DNA from: Phaeobacter sp. J2-8
Lineage (GTDB): Bacteria; Pseudomonadota; Alphaproteobacteria; Rhodobacterales; Rhodobacteraceae
Assembly (NCBI RefSeq): GCF_022867865.1
Contig: NZ_JALIEC010000005.1
Span: 186,001 to 250,000, forward strand
Direction: 5' to 3'
Length of the DNA: 64,000 nucleotides
Below the pieces are notes generated by a model. It was not told the origin of the DNA. It did no database searches and was given only the letters and a program-made list of their open reading frames with translations. Of the stretch, positions 16,086 through 28,719 are shown one piece after another. Position 1 is the stretch's first letter. Each line of letters opens with the position of its first letter. The translations under genes and the position numbers were made by a program.

Positions 16086-16588
16086 CTTATGAAGCTACCC
16101 AAAAGAACAGCCCGCATATCCACCTGCTGCGCGGCGCGCTGATCCATCAACGGCTATCTTGATTGCACGGGTTCAATCAACGTCACAGCAAGAAAAGGGC
16201 CCTGCACCTGACCAAGTAGCAGAGAAGCGCAACCATGTTGAAACAAGCAGAACGTATGACCAGCCTGGTCCCTCCCCCGGACGTCGTACGACATCCGTTT
16301 GTTTCGGCCCGCGCCCTGCACTTGGTCGGTGCTCCACCACATACCTCCCGACGCGGCTTGGAAGACACCCTCCTTCTTCGCAGGGCCGCAATCGGGATTG
16401 GGATCGCGTCCGAAGCCCGGCCAATGTCAGCGCGTTGACACCATGGTCAGGTTTCGGAAACGACAGCCGGTAGCATAGCCCCCAGTCTATTTGCGTCCGG
16501 TTGAGGAAGAGGTCGCCTCTCGGGGCGGCCTCTTTCTATTTATGACCACGCTTAAATCCAGCGATGTTCCATAGAAGATGTCCCATAG
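16086..16588 (+). other. Gene-free stretch with a possible untranslated transcript
   Basis: About 500 bases between two converging genes (rplI and tig), each of which already has its own terminator. Open frames in the stretch are short and lack family resemblance or protein-like composition. It contains an inverted repeat TTGATTG-N8-CAATCAA at 16159-16180 and ends in a strong plus-strand terminator at 16507-16540. An uncharacterised RNA of up to about 350 bases is a reasonable guess. A degraded gene is the alternative. Confidence 0.35.
16507..16540 (+). terminator. Orphan plus-strand intrinsic terminator
   Basis: An 11-base-pair stem (AAGAGG, one U-G pair, CGCC) with a 6-base loop, followed by TTCTATTT on the plus strand. 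No coding gene is upstream since rplI, which ends in a separate terminator some 420 bases earlier. Its presence implies a plus-strand transcript in 16086-16540. Confidence 0.7.
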
Positions 16589-16590
16589 AA
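16563..16590. repeat. 14-base tandem direct repeat
   Basis: Two adjacent copies, GATGTTCCATAGAA and GATGTCCCATAGAA, differ at one base. They sit directly before the tig terminator stem. No function is apparent. Confidence 0.6.
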
Positions 16591-16620
16591 AAAGGCCGGA
16601 GCAAGAACTCCGGCCTTTTC
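16589..16620 (-). terminator. Intrinsic terminator of tig
   Basis: An 8-base-pair perfect stem GGCCGGAG/CTCCGGCC with a 6-base loop, flanked by A-runs on one side and T-runs on the other, so it can act in both directions. It lies about 35 bases past the tig stop. Confidence 0.85.
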
Positions 16621-16655
16621 CTTGTGTGGTCTAACGGCCCTGACGGGCGCGTAGA

Positions 16656-17987
16656 TTATTCGTCGTCCAGAGCCTCGACAGCTTTTTGCAGCTCTTCCTT
16701 GTCGACCTCTTTCTCGGTCACTTCGGCCAGCTCCATGATGTAGTCGACAACCTTGTCTTCAAAGATCGGCGCCCGCAGTTGCTGTTGCATCTGCTGGTTT
16801 TGCTGCACGAATTCAAAGAACTGGCGTTCCTGACCCGGGTACTGACGTGCCTGGTTCATGATCGCTTGGGTCATCTCGGCGTCAGACACCTGAACCTCGG
16901 CCTTCTGGCCCAGTTCAGCCAACAAAAGGCCCAAACGCACCCGGCGCTCCGCCAGGCTGTTGTGCTCGTCTGTCGGCTCCATCTCGCCATGATCGTGGCC
17001 GGTGTCTTCCGGGTGCTCTTCGTGGTACAGCTGATGCGCGATTTGCTTGGCTTCTGCTTCCACCAGCGACGGCGGCAGATCGAATTTCACCAGCTCGTCC
17101 AATTGGTCCAGCAGGGCCCGTTTGGTCACGGCACGCGCTGCGCCGGAATATTCCGCCTCCAGACGCTCTTTGATCTGCTCTTTCAAACCATCAAGGCTCT
17201 CTGCGCCGAATTTCTTGGCCAGCTCATCGTCAAGCTCTGCGGCAACCGGCTCTTTCACTGCTTTGATTTTGCAGGTGAAAACAGCTTCTTTGCCAGCCAG
17301 GTTTTCGGCTTGGTAATCTTCCGGGAAAGTGACGGTCACGTCTTTTTCCTCGTCGGCTTTCGAACCGACCAGCTGCTCTTCAAAGCCGGGAATGAACGAC
17401 CCCGAACCCAGAACCAGCGGGTAATCTTCCGCCGCGCCGCCTTCAAAGGCTTCGCCGTCAACCTTGCCAAGGAAGTCGAACACAACCTGATCGCCGTCTT
17501 GCGCTTCTGCGCCTGCGTCACGGTCGTTGAAATCCTGGGCGGTCTCGGCCAGATTGGCCAGCGCTTCGTCAACTTCTGCGTCGCCAGCCTTGGCAACCAT
17601 CTTTTCCAGCTTGACCGACTTCAGGTCAACCTCGGGGATGTCGGGCAGCTTTTCATAGCTCATCTCGACTGCGACGTCGTCGCCTTCTTTCCAGTCTTCA
17701 TTGGTCATCTTGACCTCAGGCTGAAGCGCAGGGCGGTCGCCGCTGTCTTCGAAATGCTGGTTCATCGCGCCGTCGATGGTTTCCTGCATCGCTTCGCCCA
17801 TCAAACGCTGGCCAAACTGTTTTTTCAGCAACGGCATCGGCACTTTGCCTTTGCGGAAACCCTTCATCTCGACTTCGGGCTGTGCCTCGACGAGTTTCTC
17901 GGTAACTTTCGCGTCCAGTTCGGCGGCGGTGACTGTAATCGCGTATCCGCGTTTCAGACCTTCGTTCAGCGTCTCGGTGACCTGCAT
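16656..17987 (-). CDS. tig: Trigger factor
   Basis: A 443-residue ribosome-bound chaperone and peptidyl-prolyl isomerase. The N-terminal ribosome-binding part contains G-F-R-K-G-K-V-P (the family's ribosome-docking loop) at residues 43-50. The FKBP-like domain lies around residues 150-240 with D-x-V-V-F-D-F-L-G, and the helical C-terminal arms follow. I choose the ATG at 17987 (M-Q-V-T-E-T) because trigger factors begin there; an ATG four codons upstream is the alternative. It is a single-gene unit. Confidence 0.95.
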   Translation of the reverse strand: MQVTETLNEGLKRGYAITVTAAELDAKVTEKLVEAQPEVEMKGFRKGKVPMPLLKKQFGQRLMGEAMQETIDGAMNQHFEDSGDRPALQPEVKMTNEDWKEGDDVAVEMSYEKLPDIPEVDLKSVKLEKMVAKAGDAEVDEALANLAETAQDFNDRDAGAEAQDGDQVVFDFLGKVDGEAFEGGAAEDYPLVLGSGSFIPGFEEQLVGSKADEEKDVTVTFPEDYQAENLAGKEAVFTCKIKAVKEPVAAELDDELAKKFGAESLDGLKEQIKERLEAEYSGAARAVTKRALLDQLDELVKFDLPPSLVEAEAKQIAHQLYHEEHPEDTGHDHGEMEPTDEHNSLAERRVRLGLLLAELGQKAEVQVSDAEMTQAIMNQARQYPGQERQFFEFVQQNQQMQQQLRAPIFEDKVVDYIMELAEVTEKEVDKEELQKAVEALDDE

Positions 17988-18120
17988 CCCATTCCCCATA
18001 AGTCCAAGGGCGGGTCTCGCCCGCCTATTTCAAATCTGGGGTCTTCTATGCCCCCCGGCCCAAGCGCGCAAGGCGGATTCGCATCCCCGCGCGCTGTGGC
18101 GCCGTCTGACAGGCAATCAA

Positions 18121-18495
18121 TCAGCTTTCTGGTTTCATCAACTCGACTTCTTCGCCGTCCCGCACCGCCGTGTAAAAGCAGCTGCGCCGATTGGTGTGAC
18201 AGGCCGGGCCGGTCTGGTTGACGGTCACCAACAGACAGTCGCGGTCACAATCCAGCCGGAAATCAACCAACTGCTGCACATGGCCAGAGCTTTCCCCTTT
18301 GATCCAGAACGCCTGACGCGACCGTGACCAATAGGTAACTTTGCCCGTGGCCAAGGTGCGCGCCACCGCATCCGCATTCATCCAGGCCATCATCAAAATT
18401 TCGCCGGATTCGGCATCCTGGGCGATTGCCGGGATCAAACCTGCGTCATTATAGACCAAAGTCGCAGGATCAAAGACGTCGGGAGCATCGGACAT
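18121..18495 (-). CDS. hisI: Phosphoribosyl-AMP cyclohydrolase
   Basis: A 124-residue HisI, which opens the adenine ring of phosphoribosyl-AMP in histidine synthesis. Metal and active-site marks are visible: R-L-D-C-D-x-D-C near residue 80 and C-H-T-N-R-R-S-C near residue 100. There is no HisE fusion. The start M-S-D-A-P at 18495 matches relatives; in-frame ATGs upstream (18516, 18552) are possible but would add non-conserved residues. It is divergent from the scaffold gene at 18567. Confidence 0.93.
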   Translation of the reverse strand: MSDAPDVFDPATLVYNDAGLIPAIAQDAESGEILMMAWMNADAVARTLATGKVTYWSRSRQAFWIKGESSGHVQQLVDFRLDCDRDCLLVTVNQTGPACHTNRRSCFYTAVRDGEEVELMKPES

Positions 18496-18566
18496 GGGGC
18501 GAAAAACCTTTTGCATGGGACATTGCGGCCCTATGTAAGAACAGCAGTGCAAAAGAGAAAGCCACC

Positions 18567-19013
18567 ATGGCCGATACAGACCTGATCAAGCTTTATTCCG
18601 CCCGCATTTTGGCCCTGGCGGCAGACATCCCGTTTCTCGACCGGTTGGAAACGCCGGACGCCACCGTCAAAAAGCGTTCTCCGCTCTGCGGGTCCACCGT
18701 GACCGTGGATGTGGTGATGACAGACGGCCGCATTTCGGCCTTTGGTCAGGACGTCAAGGCCTGTGCGTTGGGGCAATCGGCGGCCTCGGTGCTGGGTGCG
18801 GCGGTGATCGGGCGCACGCCCGCGGAACTGGACCGGGCGCGCGATGAATTGAAGGCGATGCTGAAACAGGACGGCCCGGTGCCCAGCGCGCCGTTTGACG
18901 GCTACGAGGTTCTTTTGCCCGCGCGCGACTACAAGAACCGGCATGCCTCGATCCTGTTGGCAGTTGAGGCCACCGCCGAAGCCGCACATCAGGCGATGGC
19001 GATTTCCGCCTGA
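18567..19013 (+). CDS. IscU/NifU-like iron-sulfur scaffold protein
   Basis: A 148-residue protein of the IscU/SufU N-terminal fold. Two of the usual cysteines are seen, C41 in S-P-L-C-G-S and C66 in K-A-C-A-L-G-Q-S-A-A-S, but the third ligand cysteine found near the C-terminus of true IscU is missing (H-A-S-I-L-L-A-V-E instead). This reduced type is common in alphaproteobacteria and is annotated as a scaffold, but cluster assembly by it is not certain. It stands alone, with hisI divergent. Confidence 0.8.
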   Translation: MADTDLIKLYSARILALAADIPFLDRLETPDATVKKRSPLCGSTVTVDVVMTDGRISAFGQDVKACALGQSAASVLGAAVIGRTPAELDRARDELKAMLKQDGPVPSAPFDGYEVLLPARDYKNRHASILLAVEATAEAAHQAMAISA

Positions 19014-19090
19014 CGCACTGGTCCAAGACCGCAGAAATCCGCGCCCCAAAAGCTGTCGCAAGACATCATTAAATCTCTGGAAAATTTGAC

Positions 19091-19121
19091 AAAAAAAGGC
19101 CGCCTTCCGAAGAAGGCGGCC
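19091..19121 (-). terminator. Intrinsic terminator on the minus strand
   Basis: A perfect 10-base-pair stem GGCCGCCTTC/GAAGGCGGCC with a 4-base loop. Seven U residues follow only on the minus strand, so it ends a leftward transcript. The only candidate for that transcript is the 40-codon gene at 19254-19376. Confidence 0.8.
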
Positions 19122-19253
19122 AAGTAAGCATTCATGTCCGGCCTATGGGGCGGTTGAGGCAGGCCCCGAAATCCCAGGGGATGGGAATAAGCAGGTTCGC
19201 GCGGATTGGGACAGGCGCGCAGCGGCCGGACATGATGCAGGCAGGGGTAATCC

Positions 19254-19376
19254 TTAGAAAAGCGACGGCAGGTGCAAAGACACCACCAACATGACGATCA
19301 ATGAAACCGCACCGGCAGCATCCTGAAACAGGCTTAGATTGGCTCGGCGGCGTGTCTTGCTCGGGGCGTGTCGCAT
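19254..19376 (-). CDS. SOS-type small membrane protein (40 aa), new call
   Basis: A 40-residue protein shorter than usual annotation limits. It begins with a basic segment (K-T-R-R-R-A-N), then F-Q-D-A-A-G-A, then one hydrophobic membrane span of about 18 residues (residues 21-38). GGAG lies 7 bases before the ATG. A GTTC-N7-GTTC LexA-type box lies about 57 bases upstream and a strong minus-strand terminator 130 bases downstream, so it is a complete small transcription unit. By size, topology and control it resembles SOS-induced inner-membrane peptides such as Caulobacter SidA or E. coli TisB, but I see no clear sequence identity to either. It lies just downstream of recG. Confidence 0.65.
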   Translation of the reverse strand: MRHAPSKTRRRANLSLFQDAAGAVSLIVMLVVSLHLPSLF

Positions 19377-19433
19377 GGGGCGTCTCCGTGTGTCCGTTGC
19401 TCATTTGTTCTCATATTGGAAACGTTCTGTAAA

Positions 19434-19448
19434 GAACTTTCTGAGAAC
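19434..19448 (-). promoter_or_regulatory. LexA-type SOS box
   Basis: On the minus strand this is GTTC-N7-GTTC, the alphaproteobacterial LexA operator pattern established in Rhodobacter. A third GTTC lies 6 bases further upstream (19455-19458), and two GAAC half-sites lie downstream (19424-19427, 19407-19410), giving five half-sites in 52 bases. It sits between the recG stop and the small gene, so the small gene is the target. Confidence 0.7.
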
Positions 19449-19476
19449 ATTTGAGAACAAAAATGGAATTTGGACA

Positions 19477-23753
<4,277 letters not shown>

Positions 23754-23759
23754 TCAGAT

Positions 23760-24479
23760 CTATGCGCCGATGGCCAGCCGGTCCCCGCCATCCAACTCTT
23801 GTGGTGCAGGATCACGCAAGACATAGCCCCGGCCCCACACCGTTTCGATATGACTTTCGCCGCCCGTCGCATTGCTTAACTTTTTACGCAACTTGCAGAT
23901 GAATACATCAATGATCTTCAGTTCAGGTTCATCCATACCGCCATAGAGGTGATTGAGGAACATTTCCTTGGTCAGGGTTGTTCCCTTTCGCAGGCTAAGT
24001 AGTTCCAGCATTTGGTATTCTTTGCCCGTCAGATGCACGGGGCGTCCGCCGACCTCGACAGTTTTGGCATCCAGATCAACCGAGATCTGCCCAGTGTGGA
24101 TAATGGATTGCGAATGGCCTTTGGACCGGCGGATAATCGCATGGATCCGCGCAACCAGCTCTTCGCGGTGAAATGGCTTGGTCAGGTAGTCATCCGCGCC
24201 AAATCCAAATCCCTTGAGCTTGCTCTCGGTATCATCGGTCCCCGACAGAATCAGGATCGGGGTTTCGATCCGCGCCAGACGCAGCTGGCGCAGCACTTCA
24301 TGGCCATTCATGTCCGGCAGACCCAGGTCCAGCAGGATCAAATCATAATCGTACAACTTGGCCAGATCGATCCCTTCCTCGCCAAGGTCGGTGCAATACA
24401 CATTGAGATTCGCATGAGTCAGCATCAGCTCAATGCTTTTTGCCGTCGTGGGATCGTCTTCAACCAGCAATACGCGCAT
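23760..24479 (-). CDS. ctrA: Cell-cycle response regulator CtrA
   Basis: A 239-residue OmpR-type regulator. The receiver domain has the acidic pair E7-D8-D9, phosphorylated D51 in I-L-L-D-L-G-L-P-D, and K in T-K-P-F. The C-terminal winged helix carries the near-invariant CtrA segment [14 protein letters not shown]. In Rhodobacterales CtrA is usually not essential and controls motility genes and GTA production. sciP lies directly upstream, and a CtrA-type box in the gap points to autoregulation. Confidence 0.97.
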   Translation of the reverse strand: MRVLLVEDDPTTAKSIELMLTHANLNVYCTDLGEEGIDLAKLYDYDLILLDLGLPDMNGHEVLRQLRLARIETPILILSGTDDTESKLKGFGFGADDYLTKPFHREELVARIHAIIRRSKGHSQSIIHTGQISVDLDAKTVEVGGRPVHLTGKEYQMLELLSLRKGTTLTKEMFLNHLYGGMDEPELKIIDVFICKLRKKLSNATGGESHIETVWGRGYVLRDPAPQELDGGDRLAIGA

Positions 24480-24529
24480 GGATAATCTCCGCTGAATGGT
24501 ACATTTCTATTTAACCTGAACAACAAAGG

Positions 24530-24544
24530 TTAACTACCGGTTAC
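24530..24544. promoter_or_regulatory. CtrA-type box upstream of ctrA
   Basis: TTAA-N7-TTAC matches 7 of 8 bases of the CtrA consensus, 50 bases before the ctrA start. A further TTAACC half-site is at 24511-24516. The arrangement suggests autoregulation of ctrA from a promoter between sciP and ctrA. Confidence 0.5.
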
Positions 24545-24572
24545 CGTATCAGGGGAAAAACAAGAACACAAC

Positions 24573-24851
24573 TCAAGGTTGTCTATATTTCTGTAATGCG
24601 GTTGTTTTCAATGCATCTTCGCCATGTTGCGATACCGCTGTCACCCATTCGCGGAATTCATCCGCAGAGATTGCATAGAGTTTTTGCGCATCTTCCTGAG
24701 TAATCAACCCATAAAGCACCCCCCGCACCACGGCCGCCTTGCGCGAAGCGACCCAGCGGCGTGTGCGATCAGACGGCAGATCCGCACGTGTCATCACCGT
24801 CCCATCCGGCAACGTCACGGCCCGTGGCCCTTCTACCTTTTTCAGATACAT
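24573..24851 (-). CDS. sciP: CtrA inhibitor SciP (DUF1153)
   Basis: A 92-residue helix-turn-helix protein with the DUF1153/SciP start (V-x-L-P-D-G-T-V-M-T-R-A-D-L-P) and the core R-R-W-V-A-S-R-K-A-A-V-V. In Caulobacter SciP binds CtrA and blocks its recruitment of RNA polymerase. GAGGAAG lies just before the ATG. It is immediately upstream of ctrA on the same strand, which strengthens the call. Confidence 0.92.
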   Translation of the reverse strand: MYLKKVEGPRAVTLPDGTVMTRADLPSDRTRRWVASRKAAVVRGVLYGLITQEDAQKLYAISADEFREWVTAVSQHGEDALKTTALQKYRQP

Positions 24852-24973
24852 GTCTTCCTCGTCCGCTTGTTTGCATCAAAGATGGGCAATGTTACTTAAC
24901 CAGGCGTGAAGGCCCCCCTTGAGAGTATTTAGGATTTTCATATATTCTCGCGGACTTCTCGAAGGGGATTCGC

Positions 24974-26117
24974 ATGACGACCGTCACCAAGGAAAAACTG
25001 AACTCGCTGGGGTTTGCCAAACCGCCCAGTGAAACCCGTGTGGTTGTCGCCATGTCGGGCGGTGTGGATTTCAGTGGTGGCGGCGGAATTGGCGCGCGAA
25101 GGCTATGATGTCGTCGGCATCACCCTGCAGCTCTATGATCACGGCGCGGCGCTGGCGAAAAAGGGCGCATGTTGTGCCGGGCGCGATATTCATGATGCCC
25201 GCCGCGTGGCCGAAGAAATGGGCTTTCCGCATTACGTGCTGGACTATGAAAACGTGTTTCGCGATGCGGTGATGGATGAATTCGCCGAAAGTTATCTGGG
25301 CGGCGCGACGCCGGTGCCCTGTATCCGCTGCAACGAGCGGGTGAAATTCAAGGATCTGCTGGGCACCGCCAAGGATCTTGATGCCGATTGCATGGCCACC
25401 GGGCATTATATCCAGCGCAAGATGGGCGAAACCCGGGCAGAATTGCACAGCGCCGCCGACGGCAACCGGGATCAAAGCTATTTTCTGTTCTCGACCACCC
25501 AGGAACAACTGGATTACCTGCGCTTTCCGCTGGGCCATCTGGCCAGCAAGGCCGACACCCGCGCCCTTGCCGCCAAACACGGGCTGAGCGTCGCCGACAA
25601 ACCCGACAGCCAGGACATCTGTTTTGTGCCGGACGGCGATTATGCCAAAGTGATCGAAAAGCTGCGCCCCGGATCGGCGGAACCGGGCGAGATCGTGCAT
25701 GCCGATGGCCGGGTGTTGGGCACGCATAACGGCGTGATCCATTACACCATCGGTCAGCGCCGGGGTCTGGGCATCGGCGGGCTGAGCGAGCCGCTTTACG
25801 TGGTAAAGCTGGATGTCGAGGCAAAACGGGTGATTGTCGGGCCAAAAGAGATGCTGTCGACCCGGACCATTCCGGTGCGCGAAATCAACTGGCTTGGGGA
25901 TGGAAACTTTGCCGACAGTGCGGAACGTGACATCATGGTGCGGGTCCGGTCGACACGCCCGCCACGCGAAGCCATCCTTCGGCCGATTTCCGACACCGAG
26001 GCCGAGGTGGAGCTGCTGACACCAGAGGAAGGTGTGTCGCCCGGACAGGCCTGTGTGTTTTACGCGACCGAAGGCACGCGGGTTCTGGGCGGCGGCTGGA
26101 TCTGGCGCGGACATTAA
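24974..26117 (+). pseudogene. mnmA: tRNA 2-thiouridylase MnmA, frame broken in PP-loop
   Basis: Codes for the enzyme that thiolates U34 of tRNAs for Lys, Glu and Gln. The first 32 codons (M-T-T-V-T-K to [10 protein letters not shown]) are in one frame. After the GAT at 25067-25069 a single extra T precedes a shift into the frame that continues V-V-A-A-E-L-A-x-E-G-Y-D-V-V-G and runs to 26117. The expected S-G-G-V-D-S-S ATP loop implies that 2 bases are missing (or 1 was gained). Catalytic cysteines in P-C-I-R-C-N and Q-D-I-C-F-V are intact. Either a real null allele or a sequence error. Confidence 0.9.
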
Positions 26118-26197
26118 CGCTCTTTCAGCCCTTGCGGCCAGTCACCGCCTGGCCTGTCTTTCTGTGGCGAAGACACCTGTTAGGGTGGATGAGCGGC

Positions 26198-26941
26198 CTA
26201 TTTATCCTGCGGGGCTGCCACCACATAAGTGTGGATTGAAAACAGCACGGCATCGGTTTCCGGCAGGCGCAGAATGCTCTGCCGTTCCGACCGCAGGAAG
26301 GGCGCGCAATCGACCGTTTCCGGCGCGCGACGGTCGCTCTCTGAACGCGGCTGATACAAAGCCGGATCGTGATAGGGCAACAGGTTGAACCGCCACAACG
26401 GCCGCCCCGCCTTCACCCCGTCAAACAACCGTTGCACCCGCCGGGCCATGACATCGTCATAGGGCGCCACCGGCGTGTGAATGGCCCGCAAGGGCCGCAT
26501 GAATTTCTCGGCCAGCATCCAACTGGCCGGGAAACACAGACAGGCCCCGGTCAGCACATGTTCCGCGCCGCGCTTTTCCATCAGGCAGATATCTTCCTGA
26601 ATCAAATGACATAATGTCTCAAGCGGTCGGGCGCGATCAATGCCCACCACGCGGCCATCCGGGCAAGTGACCGCCGTCTCAGCAACCCGAAACATGGGCA
26701 TTCCGGCCATTTGCGCCAAGACAAGCGCCAGCGCCTCTTGCGCCGCGGGCAGCGCAGAACGATCAAGCCGCAGGACCGCATCGCCCCGCTCCGCCAATAT
26801 TGCGATCCGCGCCGCCATTTGGCCGGCATAGGCATCATCAACCTGCACCCAATCCGCCATGTCCAACGGCAAAACGCCCGGCAACGGGCGTTGAGACAGA
26901 TCAAATGGAATATGAGACTGCAGGATCATGGGCCGGAACAT
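26198..26941 (-). CDS. Heme-dependent oxidative N-demethylase family protein (DUF3445)
   Basis: A 247-residue DUF3445 protein, related to the heme-dependent demethylase alpha subunit that acts on dimethylamine in Pseudomonas. Family marks include L-I-Q-E-D-I-C-L-M near residue 115, F-P-A-S-W near 137, I-H-x-P-V-A-P-Y, and L-R-S-E-R-Q-S-I-L-R-L-P near the end. Substrate and partners are not evident here because no reductase subunits are adjacent. I start at the ATG at 26941, with GGAA six bases before; the ATG at 26929 is possible. Both fall within a strong hairpin. Confidence 0.75.
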   Translation of the reverse strand: MFRPMILQSHIPFDLSQRPLPGVLPLDMADWVQVDDAYAGQMAARIAILAERGDAVLRLDRSALPAAQEALALVLAQMAGMPMFRVAETAVTCPDGRVVGIDRARPLETLCHLIQEDICLMEKRGAEHVLTGACLCFPASWMLAEKFMRPLRAIHTPVAPYDDVMARRVQRLFDGVKAGRPLWRFNLLPYHDPALYQPRSESDRRAPETVDCAPFLRSERQSILRLPETDAVLFSIHTYVVAAPQDK

Positions 26942-26958
26942 GATCGTTCCGGCCCATG
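26927..26958 (-). other. Perfect 13-bp hairpin over the start of the DUF3445 gene
   Basis: CATGGGCCGGAAC and its exact complement flank a 6-base loop, in the 31-base gap after the phosphodiesterase stop. No U-run follows. The candidate ribosome site and both candidate start codons lie in the stem-loop, so it could end or stabilise the upstream message or restrict translation of the downstream gene. Confidence 0.65.
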
Positions 26959-26972
26959 AATTGCAAAGGGTT

Positions 26973-28223
26973 TTATTCAATACCCATGCAGTTTGCGTAA
27001 TAAGTCACAGTCGCAGGCCAGTCAGAGAAGATACCAGCAACACCGGCTTCTTCATGCAGGGCATTGACGATGGTGAAATAATCGCCATCGGTGTCCACCG
27101 CGTCCTTGACCGATTGGAAATACCAGCCACCGCCGGTTGTCAGCGGGCCAGAGCGTTCCAGCGACCAAGTGATGATCTTCAGACCGGCCTCTTGCGCGGC
27201 TTTGGTGTATTCCGACGCAACCATGTTGCCCTCGGCGTCCAGCGTCAGCAGCATCCACAGCGGCGGCGCAACATAGTTCACGCCCATGTCGGCCAGTTCC
27301 TGCATGGTTGGCTTGAACGTGGCGCGATCCATCGGATCAATCAGACCTTCGTCTTCGTCTTCGGCTTCGTAACGGTCATCCAGATAAACCGCCTGGGCGC
27401 CAAATTCCGGCTCGTTTTCGATCCAGTATTTCACAACCGACAGATTGAAGCTCTGAGCCCAGACGTCGGACGCAGGCACGCCTGCGGCTTTGTATTCGTC
27501 GATCATCTTCTGGGCGTAATCGTCCATGGTGAAGCCGTCGAAAGGCATCTCAACCGAAGGATCTTTCAGCTCGGGGGTGAATTTCGCACCCAGCGATTTG
27601 AAAAGCTCGATCGATTCGGCATGGGTCAGCAGCGTGCCATCCTCAACCGAATACAGATCGGTGCGCCAGTTGGCGGTGCCGTCCATGTAACCGGCGACAT
27701 CGGTGGCCGAAGAATTGGCCGCATCCATCTTGCCGGTCAGAGTTTCAAACTCGGCCAATGTGATGTCGGATGTGCGGCATTCGGCCGTGGCTTTGGTATC
27801 GCCGGAGGCGGGCGAAAACGGCGTGGTGCATTTCGCGCCAAGCTCTGTCGCCAGAATGTTGGTGGTGGTGTGCAGATCGTTTTGCGCGTGACGGCAGACA
27901 AGTTCCTTGTCCGCGGTAAAGGCGACGTCACATTCCAGAATGCCCGCGCCCATACGTGCGGCGGCCATGTTGGATTCGACTGTGTGCTCGGGGAATTGCA
28001 GCGGAGCGCCACGGTGACCGACCGAAAACAGCGAAGGTTTTGCGGTCTGGCCCTGGCAGGACATCAATTTGTCCTTCAGCGCGCCCTCTTCCATCCGGTC
28101 GATCAGATAGAACGGACGTGGGCCATAAGATGTGCCCTCAGACATGGCGTGGCCGCCTGCAAAGGCGGGGCTGAGGCTGGCAGCGCCACACAGAAGTGCA
28201 GCCGAAATAGTAAGACGTTGCAT
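26973..28223 (-). CDS. Periplasmic glycerophosphodiester phosphodiesterase
   Basis: A 416-residue exported enzyme of the GDPD family (GlpQ-like). A signal peptide covers about residues 1-22, ending A-F-A-G. The active-site opening S-V-G-H-R-G-A and F-P-E-H-T are seen near residues 67-80, and E-C-D-V-A-F-T near 95. It should release glycerol-3-phosphate from deacylated phospholipids in the periplasm. It is longer than E. coli GlpQ because of insertions in the middle. GGAGGG precedes the ATG at 28223; the frame extends upstream without conserved sequence. Confidence 0.88.
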   Translation of the reverse strand: MQRLTISAALLCGAASLSPAFAGGHAMSEGTSYGPRPFYLIDRMEEGALKDKLMSCQGQTAKPSLFSVGHRGAPLQFPEHTVESNMAAARMGAGILECDVAFTADKELVCRHAQNDLHTTTNILATELGAKCTTPFSPASGDTKATAECRTSDITLAEFETLTGKMDAANSSATDVAGYMDGTANWRTDLYSVEDGTLLTHAESIELFKSLGAKFTPELKDPSVEMPFDGFTMDDYAQKMIDEYKAAGVPASDVWAQSFNLSVVKYWIENEPEFGAQAVYLDDRYEAEDEDEGLIDPMDRATFKPTMQELADMGVNYVAPPLWMLLTLDAEGNMVASEYTKAAQEAGLKIITWSLERSGPLTTGGGWYFQSVKDAVDTDGDYFTIVNALHEEAGVAGIFSDWPATVTYYANCMGIE

Positions 28224-28719
28224 AGGTCCCTCCGGGAATTTTTGACTTGGTGTCTGGGCGGACAGGAAGGTGCCAAGGCGAAAAACATGTGACGCAACGG
28301 TGAAAGTTTTCCAACATTCATAGCGCGTTGCACGGATACGCCCGATTTTCGCACCGATGCGCCCGCCACATGGGCCCGGAAACCCGAGGTCAGGTTGCAA
28401 ATGAAACCGTCAGGGTTCCCCGCACATGCAGCGCCGTCAATTACGGGCAGAGATCAGGGCCATCGACAACAACGGCCCTGCGACGGTCTTGGCACCTTGC
28501 CCCCGGTCAACGTCCCTCTTGGAAGTCCAGCCGTTTTGCACGGCAATCTTTACACAGCGGTAAAAACCGAACAAGCATCGGAAAAAGCTTCTTGCGCAAA
28601 TCGCGCCGCCTCCCGCGGGCTCACACCCCTGTGACGTGGCTGACATGATCATGGAACTGCGGTCCATGACGGCTTAGTCTGTATGAGGCCCCACAAAACG
28701 AAGCAGAAAGAACGCTCAG
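28224..28719. other. Divergent intergenic region, 496 bases
   Basis: Separates the phosphodiesterase (minus) from the hydrolase-OsmC gene (plus). Short frames inside it (for example 76 codons at 28437-28667 on the minus strand) look like chance. A modest inverted repeat ATGGA-N7-TCCAT lies near 28650. I see no other recognisable element; promoters for both genes should be here. Confidence 0.4.

Noticed and set aside
16159-16180. TTGATTG-N8-CAATCAA as an FNR box
   Set aside because: FNR needs TTGAT-N4-ATCAA; the spacing here is 12 between the five-base cores.
19132-19404. 90-codon minus-strand frame overlapping the SOS small gene
   Set aside because: The 40-codon frame has the ribosome site and a coherent membrane helix; the longer frame is cysteine- and proline-rich with no support.
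28437-28667. 76-codon minus-strand frame before the hydrolase-OsmC gene
   Set aside because: No ribosome site or recognisable features.
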